A stretch of DNA of 64,000 nt from Zonotrichia leucophrys gambelii (Eukaryota; Chordata; Aves; Passeriformes; Passerellidae). The position numbers and the translations under genes are program-made. The stretch spans positions 71,813,216 through 71,877,215 of the forward strand of contig NC_088171.1 of NCBI RefSeq assembly GCF_028769735.1, written 5' to 3'. The notes under the pieces were generated by a model. The model was not told the DNA's origin, searched no databases, and saw only the letters and a program-made list of their open reading frames with translations. Positions 14,101-28,176 of this stretch are shown here, in pieces. Positions within the stretch are counted from its first letter, which is position 1. Each line of letters opens with the position of its first letter.

Positions 14101-17100
14101 AAGTAAGCAAAGTTCTTCGAAGACCTAAACCCAGCATGCATCCTGCTAAAAACACATAGATCTTTCCCTCTCTGGGAGTATGCAACATTCTGCATGTCCC
14201 TAAGGCAAATAACACTCTGATTTTAACAGTGGCCACGTATTAATTTTAAAAATCATTGAAGTGTCTCTGGCTAGAGGGGACCCAGCCTAATCACTAATGC
14301 TTATTGCCTCAGGGAGGTCTGAAGATTCTAGTTTCCCTATATTTCTGTATTAAGTATTTAAAAAATATATAAGCCCTAACCAAGAGCAAAACAAATCTCT
14401 AAGTCACTCAAATATTCTCCCAGCGATGCAAAATCCCTGCAGCCAGAAATATTCTTTAGTTGTTAGTTATGCTGCTATTAACTATGAAAACACCCTCTGA
14501 ATAAGCAGTAGGTGGCAGACAGTTCTGACAGGAGAGACAAAAGCTTGCTATACATAGGCACTGCCATGTAAAAATCTTCAGCATGGTGCACGGACATTAA
14601 ACTCCACCCAATTCCCCCACTGAAAATGTTTCTTTTTTGTTTTATTGGTTTCATTAATCAAGAATGTTCTGCCAGACTTTCATGTTCTTTTGGGACAAAT
14701 TCTAGGGCTCTTTCTGCTGCTGTGCTGATGGAGGCCCAGCAGACCAGCAAGTTATGCTGCATCATGCACAGAGAGTACTTAAAGGAAGTTTAAGACCAAA
14801 TAAACTTTGCAAATATCATCACTAGGTTTAAATTATATGCTTGGTGAATTCAGTTCTTTTTGCTGGGTCTAATCTAAAGAGGATTTTTTTTTTTCACTCT
14901 CTTTTTTGAAGGATTCATTTGCCCCTGCTGCTTTTTACTCATCAAAAGTCATCATTTTCTATCTGTGACATCCGGATAGGCTGTTGCTGTGGAAAAGATT
15001 ATGAAGCTAAAAACAAGCAAGCTGATTTGCATTAAGAAGTGAGTTTCAAAGAGCGCTACTTCTGTTCACAGAGGAACTTAAGACACATTTGATCAGGCAG
15101 TGATAAGGTTACTGGAGAAAAATAAAAGATTTACTTGAGAGACACCTATGTTTCTTTAAATAGGGTGATTATAAAACCTAATTATTAAATCAAATTATTG
15201 AAACTATTCCTTTCACGTACTCCTTTCCTGAATGTTCTTCTCCAGTTTATCTTTTTCTTCTATTGAGCTCTGAAATAATAAATTTCCTGCTGGCCACCTA
15301 TCTAACTGCTGTGGCTCTGCATAGATCCATTAACTTCAGGGAAGCTCTACTGCTTTATAAAGCAAAGGATCTGAATCTCTCTTTCAGGACAGAAATAACA
15401 TGGCACATCCAGAAAAGGAATCTCTGTGCAAAAAGGATCATTTGAGGGAAATCAGCCCTTGGTGTCCTAAACGCAGCTGAGTGCAGCTAACAACTGCACT
15501 GCTTCCTGACATTTACAGCTACCAAATAACAACTGTTAATTGATTGGAGCATGAGATAAAAGTGCTTATAATTAGGCCTAACAACATTCCCACACCTTGA
15601 TTTGAGATGAAAGCATTGTCTTACCTCTGAGTTCTCTTTTGGCTATATACAGCACTCCAGATGTCAGGCTTAGCAATAGAAAATTCTGCTGGGGTGAGGA
15701 AGGGAACAATTTATTATCCTTAATATAGGAATTGCATGGGGATGCTTTGCTGCATTCCTTTTTGTGCTTTTCTTAGTCGAGGAAAAAAAGAAAAACTAAT
15801 TACCTTTGAAGTCTAACTGTAGAGATGGATTTCTCTGTTCTTTGATCTACCTCAGGTTTTTCTTTGCCATATTTATTATATCACTTAGGCCCAGAAAATA
15901 CAAAGATGCCTCCAGAAGTCAAAAGGAGTGTGCTGGGTCCTTCTGCCTCCAAAGTTCACAGTTTTTCTGCAGGATGATTCTGGATAACTGTCTGTGTCTT
16001 AGACACTGGTGCCTGCATAGAGGAGTGGCTGTGCCCACCTATCTGTTTGATTGATAAGAGCTCAGAGTGCTGCACTTTTGGGGTGAAGGCCGGTCTCCAG
16101 CAGCACAGGCTCCTATGGAGCTCCTAAGGCTCCTGCCTTAGCTGAGATCCTCCTTCTGGGAAAATGCCACCTGCCTGTTAGCTCATGAAGGGTGAAGTCC
16201 CGGAAGATTCAGGTAGCTCTGCTAATCTGCCTCTTCTGGCACGTGACTCTCTGAGGCTTCAGAAGGAGTTTGCAAAATTTCTTAATTCAGCGTTCATTTT
16301 TATTGTGACTTTAGCTCATACAGCAGTGCAGTAATCAACTCTACCACTGATTTATTCATTCACAGAACACTAAAAAGTGATGAATTTCAAAACTAGGTGG
16401 CTTAATTATTTTATTTTCTCCCCCCTTTCTTTCATTATCTTTGTTCAATAAATCTAATATTCCTTGATGATAATATTAGAGCACGACACAACATTAATTT
16501 TTAGAGCAGTTTCTCTATGAATATAATAAATTAGCTTATAATAGACTCGGATCATTTTCATTTTAAATAGCATATTACTACACATCTTACTAAATTCATC
16601 ATTATATTACTGTTAATCAGTTAACATGGCATTGAATCTGCTTGTTAAGCTTAAATAATAACCTTTATCTATACTGTTGACCTTATCTTTTAATGTCCTA
16701 TAATCTTGCATTTGTTCTAGCATTTGGGGGGATCTTGCCAGAATGTTTTCCTTGTGAGGTCAGAGGCTTCATTTCTTCAGGAAGTTTTAATCTATGCTCT
16801 GAAATTCTTTACTGATTATAGAAGAGACAGAAAACATATCCCAATACATTTATTGTTTCAATAAATTGAATAGTTTTGTGTTTTACTTGAAAGGAAACAC
16901 AATACTTTTACTTGATGGAAAGCTGTAGATTCTGGGCCTACAGTTTTGCCACTGAGTTCAAAGACACAGTCAAGCAAATCCAAAGAATGTTAGATCCACC
17001 AGCAAAGGGATTGAAACTCAAGAGCAGAAATTCCCCTTAGCCTTGAACCAGTACAAAGTGCTGGTCTGTTGACAGCTCCTCATTACCTGTGAGTGTTGCC

Positions 17101-20100
17101 TGACTCCTCAGAGCTAGAAAGCAGAGCATCACCTGCATCCAGTGAATCATGCTGCAGGCTGCCCACGGCTGCATGTCCCAGTGTGTCTATTGGCACATAA
17201 AAACTCCATTGGAAAAGGGTAATTTTAACATGCCTAAAGTTAATGGTGGATTTTCCCCTGCTTTGCATCAGTCAAGAGGAGCATGGTGTTCAGTGCAGTC
17301 ACACGGTGGCAAAACCATCTTTTGCAGGTTTGGCTCAGTTTGGCTGACATTAATAAAGCAAGCAGCCTGTTCACATGTGTAAGGATTTGCAGCAGGAAAA
17401 AAGACATTTTCAGAACTAACTAAATGCTTTTTTATACAACAAATATTTTGTCTCTATGCAAGCCCATTCTAGTCCTGAGAGCTAACCACCATCCAACATG
17501 ACCCATAGTGAAGGGGGAAAAAAATTCCTGCAAGCTGAAATAAGGTGGCAAAGAGCAGGGTAAGAAGAGAAGTTAGGACTTTAAAGGTGTCTTTTTCTTC
17601 CTCCATTTTGCCTACATAATATTCTACTAAAAGTACGATAGAATGGCATAAAGATCTGTAATAAAATTCCAAGTGTTTATTTGATCTGCTTATCACCTAC
17701 TTAATGATTGCTCCCATCTTGCCGAAGCAAAGAAATTCAGCCTTCATGCAAGATCTCATTTCCTCCAATGCCTGCAATGACAATGCTGCTATTGCATTCC
17801 CTACCCCTGAGAGCATGAATCTGTGGTCTGCTCTCCTTCTGCTAAAGTAAATGCAAGTAGGGATTTGACCTGCTCATTTTTTAGCCTTTCATCCCCACAA
17901 GAGCAAGAAATAGATAGCCACAAATATAACAGTTGGATTGCTTCTGGAATATTTTTGCTATGCTTTATTTAAAGGTGCTTGGAGTGTATTTTGCTGTTTA
18001 GTCCTTGCATAAAGTTGTAATATTTGCCCATGATTATTTTATTTATTTATACTTTTTACTTACAAGTGCTCCAACAAAAATTTAGCTCCATTTTTTAGTT
18101 ACTCCTTTCATGAAGCATTAAAATTGCTAATGGTCTCTGTGTGCAGTCTATAACCACGTCACCTACTTAATTTAAGCTGGAACAGCTGCAGATTGTTTTG
18201 GTTTGGTGTTAGCGTTTGCTAAAAAAAATTGTGAGCATCATTAAAAGAGAAAGAATGAAGCACATCAGAAAATTCTCAAAATCCTTTCTTCCTTTAAAAC
18301 CCAGGTCAGTTTTCCAGTAAGAAACAAAATTTTTGTTTATAAAATACTCAAAATGAAAGATGTTGTCCTAAAAAATTCACTCATTTGGGTTGAATACATT
18401 TGAGGAATATTATGGGAGCTCATGGAGTTTTTATCATCTTGAAACAACATTTTAAATAAATAAAATGCAACCATTTAGAGTGTTATTATGTAAAACTGTA
18501 GAAGTGAGTTCTCAGTTGTTGTTCTTTTAGGAAACAGGGGATTAGAGGGTAGAACCCAGAAAATAATTCTACCTTTGTATATTATTTTTGTGAAACCTAT
18601 ACAAAAATGCTCCAAATCACTCTGGCATTCTTATTTCTTAGAAGTTGTTGACAAATTGAAGGACTTGTGTAAAGAAGCCAGCCAGTTTAGTTTAGGTTTG
18701 GAGAAAGTGCCTTACACTGAGAAACAAAGATCTCAGTTTCCTTAGCTTATCAGAAAGAAGATTGTAAGTTAATTTGATTATAACATGCAAATGTTTTAAA
18801 TCAGGGGGAAAATGGGTTGGACGAAGCTGTCTAATCTAGGAGGAAAGGCCAAAGCCAAGAGCTGGAATTTTAAACCAAATTGAAATAAAAGAAAATTTAA
18901 TGACAAGAGAAAAAAATTATAGGAAAAACAAGAGAAAGATGACCTGGATTCTCCATCTCTTAATTCTGTATCAAAAATGGATACTCTTTCAAAAGACAAG
19001 CTTTAACTAAGACAAATTGTTTTAAGCCCCAAGTATTTATTGCAGCCAGTATTGGGTTAACTGATTGAAAGTTTAAAGGCCAGCAGTATTCAGGAAATCA
19101 AACCTGTAGAAAGTGTGCTGGTTCTCAGCTAATGAAGTGTGTCTCACTATCAGAGCAGAGAGCAAGACCAGACTGAAAAGTCCTCTGAGGGCATCAGCCT
19201 GGGCTGTGTGCCAGTGTGGCAGGGGCAGCGACAGGCTTGGGGAGGGCAGAAAGCACTGGGCTGCAGCTTGCTCCAAGATCCTTGGTCTGAGAGTCTCTTG
19301 GCCTCAATCTCTACAGAAGACAGGCTGATGCTGCTAATTTATGAAGACAGCGTGCAGTAGCTTTGGCTGTAATGAAAGTGTTTAATAACATCAACATTCA
19401 GCGCTTAGAATGAATTTCATCAGTCTCCCTGCGGACAACCCAAGGTTAAGTGCAGCAAGAAGAGGCACTTAAATTTCTATGTCATCAGAAATCTACTGTT
19501 GACTTCTGTACCTCCAGGAACATCGGCTATCTGAAGGCCTCTCCAAGCTCTTTGGGGATACCAACACTGAGTAAATATGTAAATAGATAACAGGAGTTTT
19601 AAAGACTCTTCTTGTTTATCCTTTTCCCACCTTCCCCTCCAACCCTGCCAGCCAAGAGACAATCAGCAACACCCATGAGATATGCTGTGTGCAGGATTTT
19701 GTGCAGCTCACTGCCAGAGAGAACATCAGGGCTGGCAGATTATAGAGATAATAGATACTTTAAAGGGATGGAGACAGGTCCTAAATAATACTTAAGTAAA
19801 ATGAATAATTTTGCAAAGTTCACCAAGGGAATAAATTCCTTCAAAGATCCCATCTATGCCTAGCTGCATATGAGCCTGAGGAAGGGGAGACATTGAAGGT
19901 AAGGATACAGACTTCACCTTTACAGGGGATTAGTTTAGATTTTATGTGCACAGACACACACTGACAAAACACATGTATATTTACAGAAAAAAAAATAAAA
20001 AAGCATCTAGTAAGAATTAATGACTTCTAAAGTTTCAAACACAGAATTTTGATTACAAAGAAGGTAAAATAAAATGTAAATGATCAGAATTATATGGCAT

Positions 20101-20781
20101 TCAAATCCAGATTCCCAACATTAAAGTGAACTGTTAGTCATTCCATACTGTCCAGTTGAACTGCAGAAATGACTAAGCTCATACCAATCTTTTCACGCGT
20201 GAAAAACCTTTTAGTACTTTAAAAGAAACCTTAGGTTTTTTTCTCTAGCTAAAAAGCTCTGAGTCTCATGAGCAAAGACAATAGGAAACAAACCTCCATC
20301 ACTCTTCTCTTCCCTGTTTACACCCCTTCCACAGGATCTTTTAAGCCTTCCAGTGGTAAAAGTTATCAATGCAAGAGAATGTGAGATCATGATTCCTAGT
20401 CCTTCAGAAACTGGAGACCCAGAGTAAGACTGTCATATATTAGCTTAATGACATGTATGAAAAGGGCCTCATGAGCCCTGATAGAGAGGGCAGAAAAGAA
20501 CCAAGAACAAACCTTAACAATAGACAAGGACCTTTTAGATACTACTACAGATATTTGTTATTAGCTATCAGTATTTATATTAGGCATTTCTAAGTCTTGA
20601 AAAATAAAATGAACTGCAAAGATGCAAAAATGATAAAAAGGACTTTTCCCCTTCCCAGCAAAGCTCAGTAGTTGTGTTACACAGAAACCTCTATCTAAGC
20701 ATACAAAAAGAAAAAAAATTACTTCTACATGCTTTGTTGGGGTGAAAAATGTTGCTATTTTGCCAAAATATTAAAACTAGT

Positions 20782-21247
20782 TGTTGTGGTTTGATTGTGG
20801 CTGGATTCCAAGTGCCCAAAACCTCTCTATCTCTCCCCTCCACAGCTGACCAGAGAATATATAATGGCAGGCTCCTGGGCTGGGATGGGGCAGGTAGAGA
20901 TCACTCACTGGTTACTGTTGGGGAAAAATCAGGGAAATGTGTTTAATTTATTGCCAATCAAATCAGAGTAGAGTAATGAAAATGAAAAAACAAGACTTAA
21001 AACTTCCATCCCTCACTCTGGCTTGGGTCCAACTTCACTCTCAATTTCCTCTACCTGCTCCCCACCAGTGGCACAGGGGGACAGGAAAAGTGGGATGTGA
21101 TCAGTTCATCACATACTGTTTTTGATGCTTCTTCCTCCTCAAGGGGGTGGTTCATCTCACTCTTCCCCTGATCCACCTTGGGGTCCCTTCCAGAGACTCT
21201 CCTCTATAAATGTCTCCAACATGAGCCCTTCCCACAGGCTGCAAAAA
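20782..21247 (-). mobile_element. Decayed avian ERV LTR, copy A
   Basis: Resembles, in reverse orientation, a widespread avian LTR family as I remember it. Recognisable blocks in plus-strand order: the TGTTGTGGTTTGATTGTGGC end (20782), a GAGATCACTCACTGGTTACTG block, GTTTAATTTATTGCCAATCA (about 20941), the GGGGACAGGAAAAGTGGGAT block, a CTTCCTCCTC motif and the GGGGTCCCTTCC block near 21180. The TTTATT at 20947-20952 is AATAAA on the minus strand, consistent with LTR R/U5 to the left. The right side stops abruptly near an A run, so the U3 end seems missing. A related copy lies at 39264. Old and non-functional; family name not asserted. Confidence 0.72.
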
Positions 21248-24200
21248 AAAGGCTTTGTAATATACATGTATACATATACATACAAATAATATCTATAGTG
21301 CTTATATAATACTATATATTTTTTAATAATAAATACACTTTCATGCATACAGTGAGTGCACCACATTTTTATTAGTGAAGAGGAAACCACTCATTACTAT
21401 ATGCAGGCTTTTGAGTGTGCTAAATACAGCATAGATTGTTGAGTCCACTTGAATTTTGGGTAAGTATCACCCCAGTTTCTGATAAGAACTTAAACATGTG
21501 TCTTACTGCTTTCACAAAATCAGAGCTTTGCAAAATGTTAGATACAGTCTAGTGTCTTATCTGATGTGCCACAGCTGAAGATCTTGTCAATTCTCTTTAG
21601 ACTGTAATTCATTCATGTAGAATATGTCTAATTTGAATTCTCCTGACTAGAGCTAATTGCTTAGCATGCCTTCCCTCATCAAACACTTACCAGATACCAA
21701 GTATCCAAACGACATCACAGTTGTTGTAGACAGATCAGATCCTTATCTACATCTGGAGTCTTCTTCCCTTCCTCTCCCTTAGTCCTTGACAGAAATCTTA
21801 TGTTTGCTGAAGACCTATTAGAACTACTTTTCCCACTGAAACAGAAATAGCAGAGAGCCTTCAGAGGATGACAACAAAGGAAAATGTTTTCCGAGATGCA
21901 GTGTATTTCCATGTGGAAGCCCCAGGATCTGTACCTGCATTTTCATTTCTTAGGGAGAGATATTCAAACCCTGTTACTATTTCACTGTTGTTTTTAAATG
22001 CAAATTTGATAGAAACTTTTCATTTTTCAGACAGAAGAGAAACCTTTGCTTCTCAGTTACATTTTAGAAGAGTTTGATTTTGATAAGTTTGTTTTATTGT
22101 TTTCCCAGAGGTTTTAGGTAAACTGTTTTTCATTTTGCTGTTTGATGTATCTAGGATGTGACAATGTCATTTCTGGACAGTGTTACTGAAAAAAGAGACC
22201 TTTTTTCAGTAGAAAAAAAGGAAAATTTGTATTAGTCCCACTTTTTGCAGAGTTTTGGCCCAGTTTTGGCAGCACCATATCATGAACACCTAAATTTCAG
22301 TACAAGGACATTAAAGAAAAGAAACAGCAGCTGTATTCCTGCATACAGTGCCATAACCATTACCACAGCAATTAAAAGTTACAATTCAGCCATGTGGGGG
22401 TTTTTGACTGACAAATAAGTTGTTTTTATAATACATCAAACACTTCCCATAACTGCTGGATCTGAATATTTAGAGAGAGAATACTACTTTTTCACCAAGG
22501 CCTTCAGTACTCTTGCTTTCACTTGCAGTTAAATCAGGAATTAGTTATAAAAAATAGATTATCTGAAGACAGACTCACCTGAACTTACACCATCTTTAAA
22601 GTCGTGCCCTTAAGATGTCCATTTCTCCTCTGACTTGCACCACTGCAAAGTGCAAGCAGAATTGGCTTAGAAATAGGAGGGACATGAGCTACAGAAATAG
22701 TATCATATATGGGCTACAAGCTTCTCTACAGCCATTGTACCACCTTCCTGCCCACAATTTTTCTGAGACTTGTGCAATCAGTCTTAAAATAGCCTCAAAA
22801 AGGTAAAAATTGTTTAAGCCCTATAATAATTATTTATAATTTATCTATGAAGTCAGTTCATAAGAGTCAAAACTTTATTGACATCTAGGTATTTCTTCAT
22901 ACTTTTCATATCAGACTTCTCAGAAAAAAAAATTTACAAATCATCTAGAGTACATACATGCTTCTGTGATTCTTAAAAGCAAGAGAAAATTAATAGGTCT
23001 TGATAAATTTCACATGTGACTTACTAAAGACACTGACTGTCTACAAGAAAACAAATACTGCAATCAGTTCTCCTAGGAGAGCATCTTTAAGTTAGTGTTG
23101 CATGAAATAAGACTTGCTTATATTGTAATGGATAAAGCTGTGAAAAATATTCCCTTTAATTTAAAGCCAGGCATCTCAGTTTTTTTTAAAAACAATTTTG
23201 GTGTTAAACTTTGCACATTTAACAAATTCAAATCTATGATCTAGTTTTTCATTTAATGATAGAAGGAAGCTGGAATTCAAGTAAAACACTGATTCTCTTT
23301 AGTTGATATTATAGTTCTGTTTGAATGCAACAAACTGTAGTGTATAAATTAGACAAACCTCTCAGGAAAAGAATTCAATTTAACCTCTTATGTTGAGCAT
23401 CACTGCAATTACTCAAATGATTAAAGCTATATATGGCTTTAAAGACTTCACTAAATCAGGAATTTAGTTCTTTAGAATCCCAGCATCAAATCAGGCAGCA
23501 TTAATATGGTCATGATGATGGGGGAAAGGCATTTTTCTGGTCTCCTGTTTTCTTCTCACCTGTTGGGTAACACCACATTAGGTGGTTCTGCCTGGTGAAC
23601 TTAGAATTACAGCCCTAGAACATGAATTGAGTTTATTGGAATTTGTGGAGCCTCTGTGAAAAACTAAATCAATACCAAATCAACTTTAAAATCTCGGTTG
23701 TCTATGGATAAATCTCCTGGCTAAAAGAAATTAAGGCAGAGAAAAGAAACACTGCAGGAACAGTAACCAGTGTTCTGAAATTATGAATAAGTTCTGCATA
23801 AATCTAGGCTCACTTTTCACAATATCATAGCTTACAAAAACTCATGACTTTTATTAAACACACTCCTTATGCCTCTGGTAGTGCAAGTAACACTTGCTAT
23901 AGGTATTATGACAAAATCAAACTGGTAAGTATATGGCTTTTTGTATTAGAAGGCATTATTGGTATTTTCCACTTAAAATGAGCTTTCCAGTAAAGGCCAA
24001 GAAAAACTCTGCTTATAAACCCAAAACATAGGCAGACGGAGAAACTCCATCCATAAAGATCTTCTGAACAGAAAAAACACTCTCTAAACAAACAAACAAT
24101 AACTCAGTTCTGGCAGACAACATAACAAGGGACAACAGCCGTAAATTGCAACTTGGAAGGTTCAGACTGAACAACAGCAAAAACTATTCCACCATGACAC

Positions 24201-25355
24201 TAGTAATTACTGGAACAGGTTGTCCTAGGAGACAGGCTTTTTTTGTCTTGGTCTTGTAATTAATGATGAATATATTCTGTGGAATATATTGTTCAACTCT
24301 GGAGAGTGGGTAAGGTACAGAAAGGCTAAGTGATGGGAAATCTGGTAAACATCCTTTAAGAGCAAAAAAGAAAAAAGGATGACTCAGTCTTGATTCAAAT
24401 TTCCCTTCAAATACTCACATGATTTAAAACACCTGGGAAAAAACCAGAGACATGAATGACATGCTGTGCATACATAAACAGATTAGATCAAACTAATTTA
24501 TTTTCCTTTTCGGTCAGAAAAATAGTTTTGTGGATATATGAAGTGGTCTTTTACACATCTTAGCTTTAGTAGAGGATTTACCTCAAATGCCACTTTTCTT
24601 GACTGACTCAGGAATTACCAAAAGGTCTCAAGAGGCTGCCCAGGTGTTTAGAAATTTTTTTTCTCAAACTAGCTATCAACAACTTCATACTAAAACTGAG
24701 GGCATCATTACAGGACTCCTCCTTAGCTAGAGTATCAATACATGCAATCAATAAAAACTTGATGAATGAACACATGCTTATGAAACACTATTTATGGCAC
24801 CAGAATGGGAGGGACAAAATATAAAGTGAAAATATCAAATTTAAAGGGATCCTGGAAAACTGGATATCTGATTTTTAGGATGAAGTGAGATTACACTTCA
24901 AGAAGCAAGCAAAAATCAATTGTATCAGAATTATACACAGACTTTTACAACAGAATTAGAAAAATTACAAACTGCCTACCCATCAACAGTGTCATGGTAT
25001 TGCAACACTGGGTAAAGACCTCCTGTACTGGGAGGCATTAACAGGCATGGAGCCTGTCAGAAACAGAATATAGCACTTCAGTCTTATCCACCCTTGGAAT
25101 GGTGTCAAGGGATTCTGTCTACAAAATACTTCAATGAAAGGTATAACCAACTGGAAAGGTCAGGAGGTTAACAAGGAGACTCAACTGTATAAGAATAAGA
25201 ATTTAAACGCAGGTTAAAGAAACCAGCATTGGTTTTGTATTCTATTGAGGGGGAAAAAAGCCAGGTTGAACAAGCAGTTAAATAGTGCTGTTAAAATATT
25301 AAAAAAGGTATTGTGGTCTTCATCTTTACAATATGTTCTTCATGTTCACGATTGC
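21248..25355. other. Gene-free interval
   Basis: AT-rich unique sequence that begins with an (AT/ATAC)-rich stretch at about 21255-21325. No gene or further repeat recognised. Confidence 0.5.
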
Positions 25356-25530
25356 TATAAGTGGAAATAACAAACTTGAAGTTGTCTATGGAAGATTTGG
25401 TCTGCAGATAAGACTTTGTAGAGGTAAGAATGATAAAATACAAGAGGCTGCCTGCAGAAACTATGGAATGTCCATCATTAGGAAACATTTGAAGGCAAAA
25501 TAGGCAAGCATCCATCAGGACTGACATAGA
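25356..25530 (+). mobile_element. Ancient CR1 LINE fragment
   Basis: The order of blocks matches the C-terminal end of CR1 ORF2 DNA in older reptile/bird subfamilies: GGAAATAACAAACTTGAAG, GGAAGATTTGG, then AGGCTGCCTGCAGAAAC, GGAATGTCCATCATTAGG, AAACATTTGAAGGCAAA and ATCCATCAGGACTGACAT. Indels and substitutions are frequent and there is no 3' terminal repeat. This is much older than the CR1 at 34.0-35.7 kb. It rests on recognition by eye, so the boundaries are approximate. Confidence 0.62.
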
Positions 25531-28073
25531 ATAAGAAGATAACCTTTCCAGTCATCTGATGACACAAACAATCAAACAGTTAAGAAGAGACCCAAGGAAC
25601 AGGCATCAAAACTGGAGTTCTTGAGAAATTACTTTGGAGAGCAAGCTGTGGAAGGCACAAGGTTGCTTCAAATGCCAGAATAACCATGTTCTATTTGAGT
25701 GTTCCTAAGGATGAATGCGCAGGCACAGGGAGTTAAACTTAGGGGAAAATTCATAGGACAACAAATGGGGGATAACATTTGCACTGAAATTGAAAATGCC
25801 TGATATAGGGTTAAGAATAGATTCTTGTCCATTGTTTCATGTGAAGTATAAACTCAACAGAAGAACAGAGGACTGAAAAATGTGGGAAACACATCTAAAG
25901 ATGTTTTTAAGAAAAATAAGATACTATCAAATTATATTATATATGTGTATATATTGTATAAATCTTCAAAGTCCATACTGGCCTTCTCAAGAGAAACTTG
26001 TTAAATTATTCAAGTTGCCCTCAGAATGAGAAATTAAGGCTCTCTCCCTTTTCACTGTATAAGGCAAGAACTCATACATGCATCCAAATAAATGGGGAAG
26101 AGCGTTAGATATTTTCTTCCTACTGCTGAGATGGGAAAGTCCAGGAGAAATAGCCAAAAAATTATTGTCCACTCCTTGATGACATTACAAAGGCCTACTA
26201 TTAAAAAAAGACAAAACCTAAATACACACACAAATCCCAAAAAGCACTCCAGTGGCTTGGAAAACTTAATTTCCTCATATTGCAGTTTATTCTGTGTTCA
26301 GAAAAAGCTTTATAGAAAGCAATCTCTTATGGACGGTATAAAGGGACAGTACCTGAATGAGATTCTAATTTGAAGGAGAAAGAGAAGAACACAGCCAAGA
26401 ACTTTTGAAGCTGAAACAGGGAGAAATGAGAATGGAGAACAAGGAGAAAAAATATAGTAAGATAGAAATTTAAGGGACAGAAGAATGAAAAAAGGGGAAA
26501 AACTAATTAATTGCCTGTAATAGAAGCAATAAAACAGTGAGAAAAGAGAACTCAACAAAAATGCGCAGCATTTGAAAGCCAGTGCTGATCATGCACTTCC
26601 AAATAAGAGCAGTTCTAAGGAAGCAATGAAGAGATTCCTTTGAGTGTAAATTCAGTTTTGTAACTTGGCATCTCATTTAAATAAACCAGTATGAAGTGAG
26701 TGTTAACCTCCCTTTTCAGTGATAGAGACAATGATGAGTTAAGATCTCAGTCAGTTTCTCAGATTCTAAGAATTGCTTTTAACATTACTGGAGACCAATA
26801 TTCTTTTCCCTTAGTGTCTGAAATCTGCAACTGTTGATGTGTACGGAAAGAAAAACCTCTTCGGCCCAAGCCTACCAGTGTAAAAAGTTCCCCATCTTTA
26901 TTTATGGGAGGCCACTGTTAGATGAAATTGACCATAAACTACTTATTGCTGTTGCCAAAAAAGGTTTGACAAACACTCCCACTGAGAAAAGAGAGGGGTT
27001 TTTTTTCTGCTACAAATATAGGATTTGCAAACTGAAAGCAAACCTGGAAAGATTTGTGGCTGTAGGCTCACCCTCCAGGGCTTTTCGGCAAAACAAAACA
27101 GCTGAACAAAGTCCAGAACTAAATTAAATGCACGTCAGTCTGAGGAAACAGAAACATGTACACATCAACCAGCAACTGTCCAATCTCAGATAAAACACAA
27201 ATGACAATTATCAGAGCCATGGCCAAGAATGCAGAGAGTAATGAAGGCTGTGGTCACAGTCCTATTTTCAATCTGAAGGACAGCAGCTGACATTAAATGA
27301 AGTTTGATATAAGGGCACAAGATGGCAATCCCTGAAGGGATAAAGTCTAAAGACCTACAGGAACAGAAGCTGTTTCTTTCTCATTGAGACAGACCAAAAG
27401 CTCCTTTAAACTCTGTCTAAAAATGGTTCCTATACCTGCAATGGTATAGGGACTCATGGAGCCATAGGCTGTAACTTACAAAATGTAACCCTTATGTTTG
27501 ATTCCAGCCAATCATTTCTATTCACCTTTAACGTAGACATTTCTTTTTCGTACTAGTCATACTTGTCAGCTTACCTCATACATTGAGCTCTGTTTGTTGT
27601 TTTTTTAAAGGTGACAATGCCAATCCTGATAGCTTTATTTTTCACCCCTAACCTCTTCTATTGGGAAGTTCTGTGAATAACCATTCCTTACATGGCACTG
27701 CATCAGCTTCCAGCTGTCTTTTCTGTTGTGAAGTAAAACAGTCTACTCAATTTGTTAACACCTCTGATCATCTCTTCTGCTCTTATCTTGTCTTTTTATT
27801 CTATTAGCTCCTTTTTGAGGTGGGATAGCAAGAATGTCATGTTATGTTCGAGAAACATCATTATTTGTACAGGTGTATACTGCTTTAAGTTCTGCTTGGT
27901 GCTTCTTTACTGGTTGAAAAGAATCTATGTGCTTTCCATGACTGTCTTTGAGCACTGACCAGTTTTCATTCCTGCATGATGACAATTCATTCAAATGTCA
28001 CAACTCAGGATACAGAACTACTTTGCATTTATTGATTTATATTGTGTGAAAGCAATATATAAATTATATAAAT

Positions 28074-28176
28074 TAAAAACAAAACAAAAGAAACAAACAA
28101 ACCCCCCCCCCAAAAAAAAGAAAAAGAAAAAAAAAACCAAACAAACAAACAAACAAAAAAAAAACCCCCAAAAAAG
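28074..28176. repeat. A/C-rich low-complexity tract
   Basis: About 100 bp almost wholly of A and C: AAAC-type repeats, a run of 10 C (28102-28111) and several A runs. Likely unstable in length. Confidence 0.9.

Larger units (their letters stand above)
3816..20781. other. Long gene-free interval
   Basis: About 17 kb of AT-rich unique sequence without a recognisable gene, RNA gene or interspersed repeat. It holds an A-rich tract at 5672-5702, an exact tandem pair of 16 bp at 8135-8166, two AT-rich stretches that look like candidate conserved non-coding DNA (about 16370-16720 and 17950-18260) and a 16-bp perfect palindrome at 20190-20205. Open frames up to 120 codons (12207-12569) look like chance. 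Confidence 0.5.
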
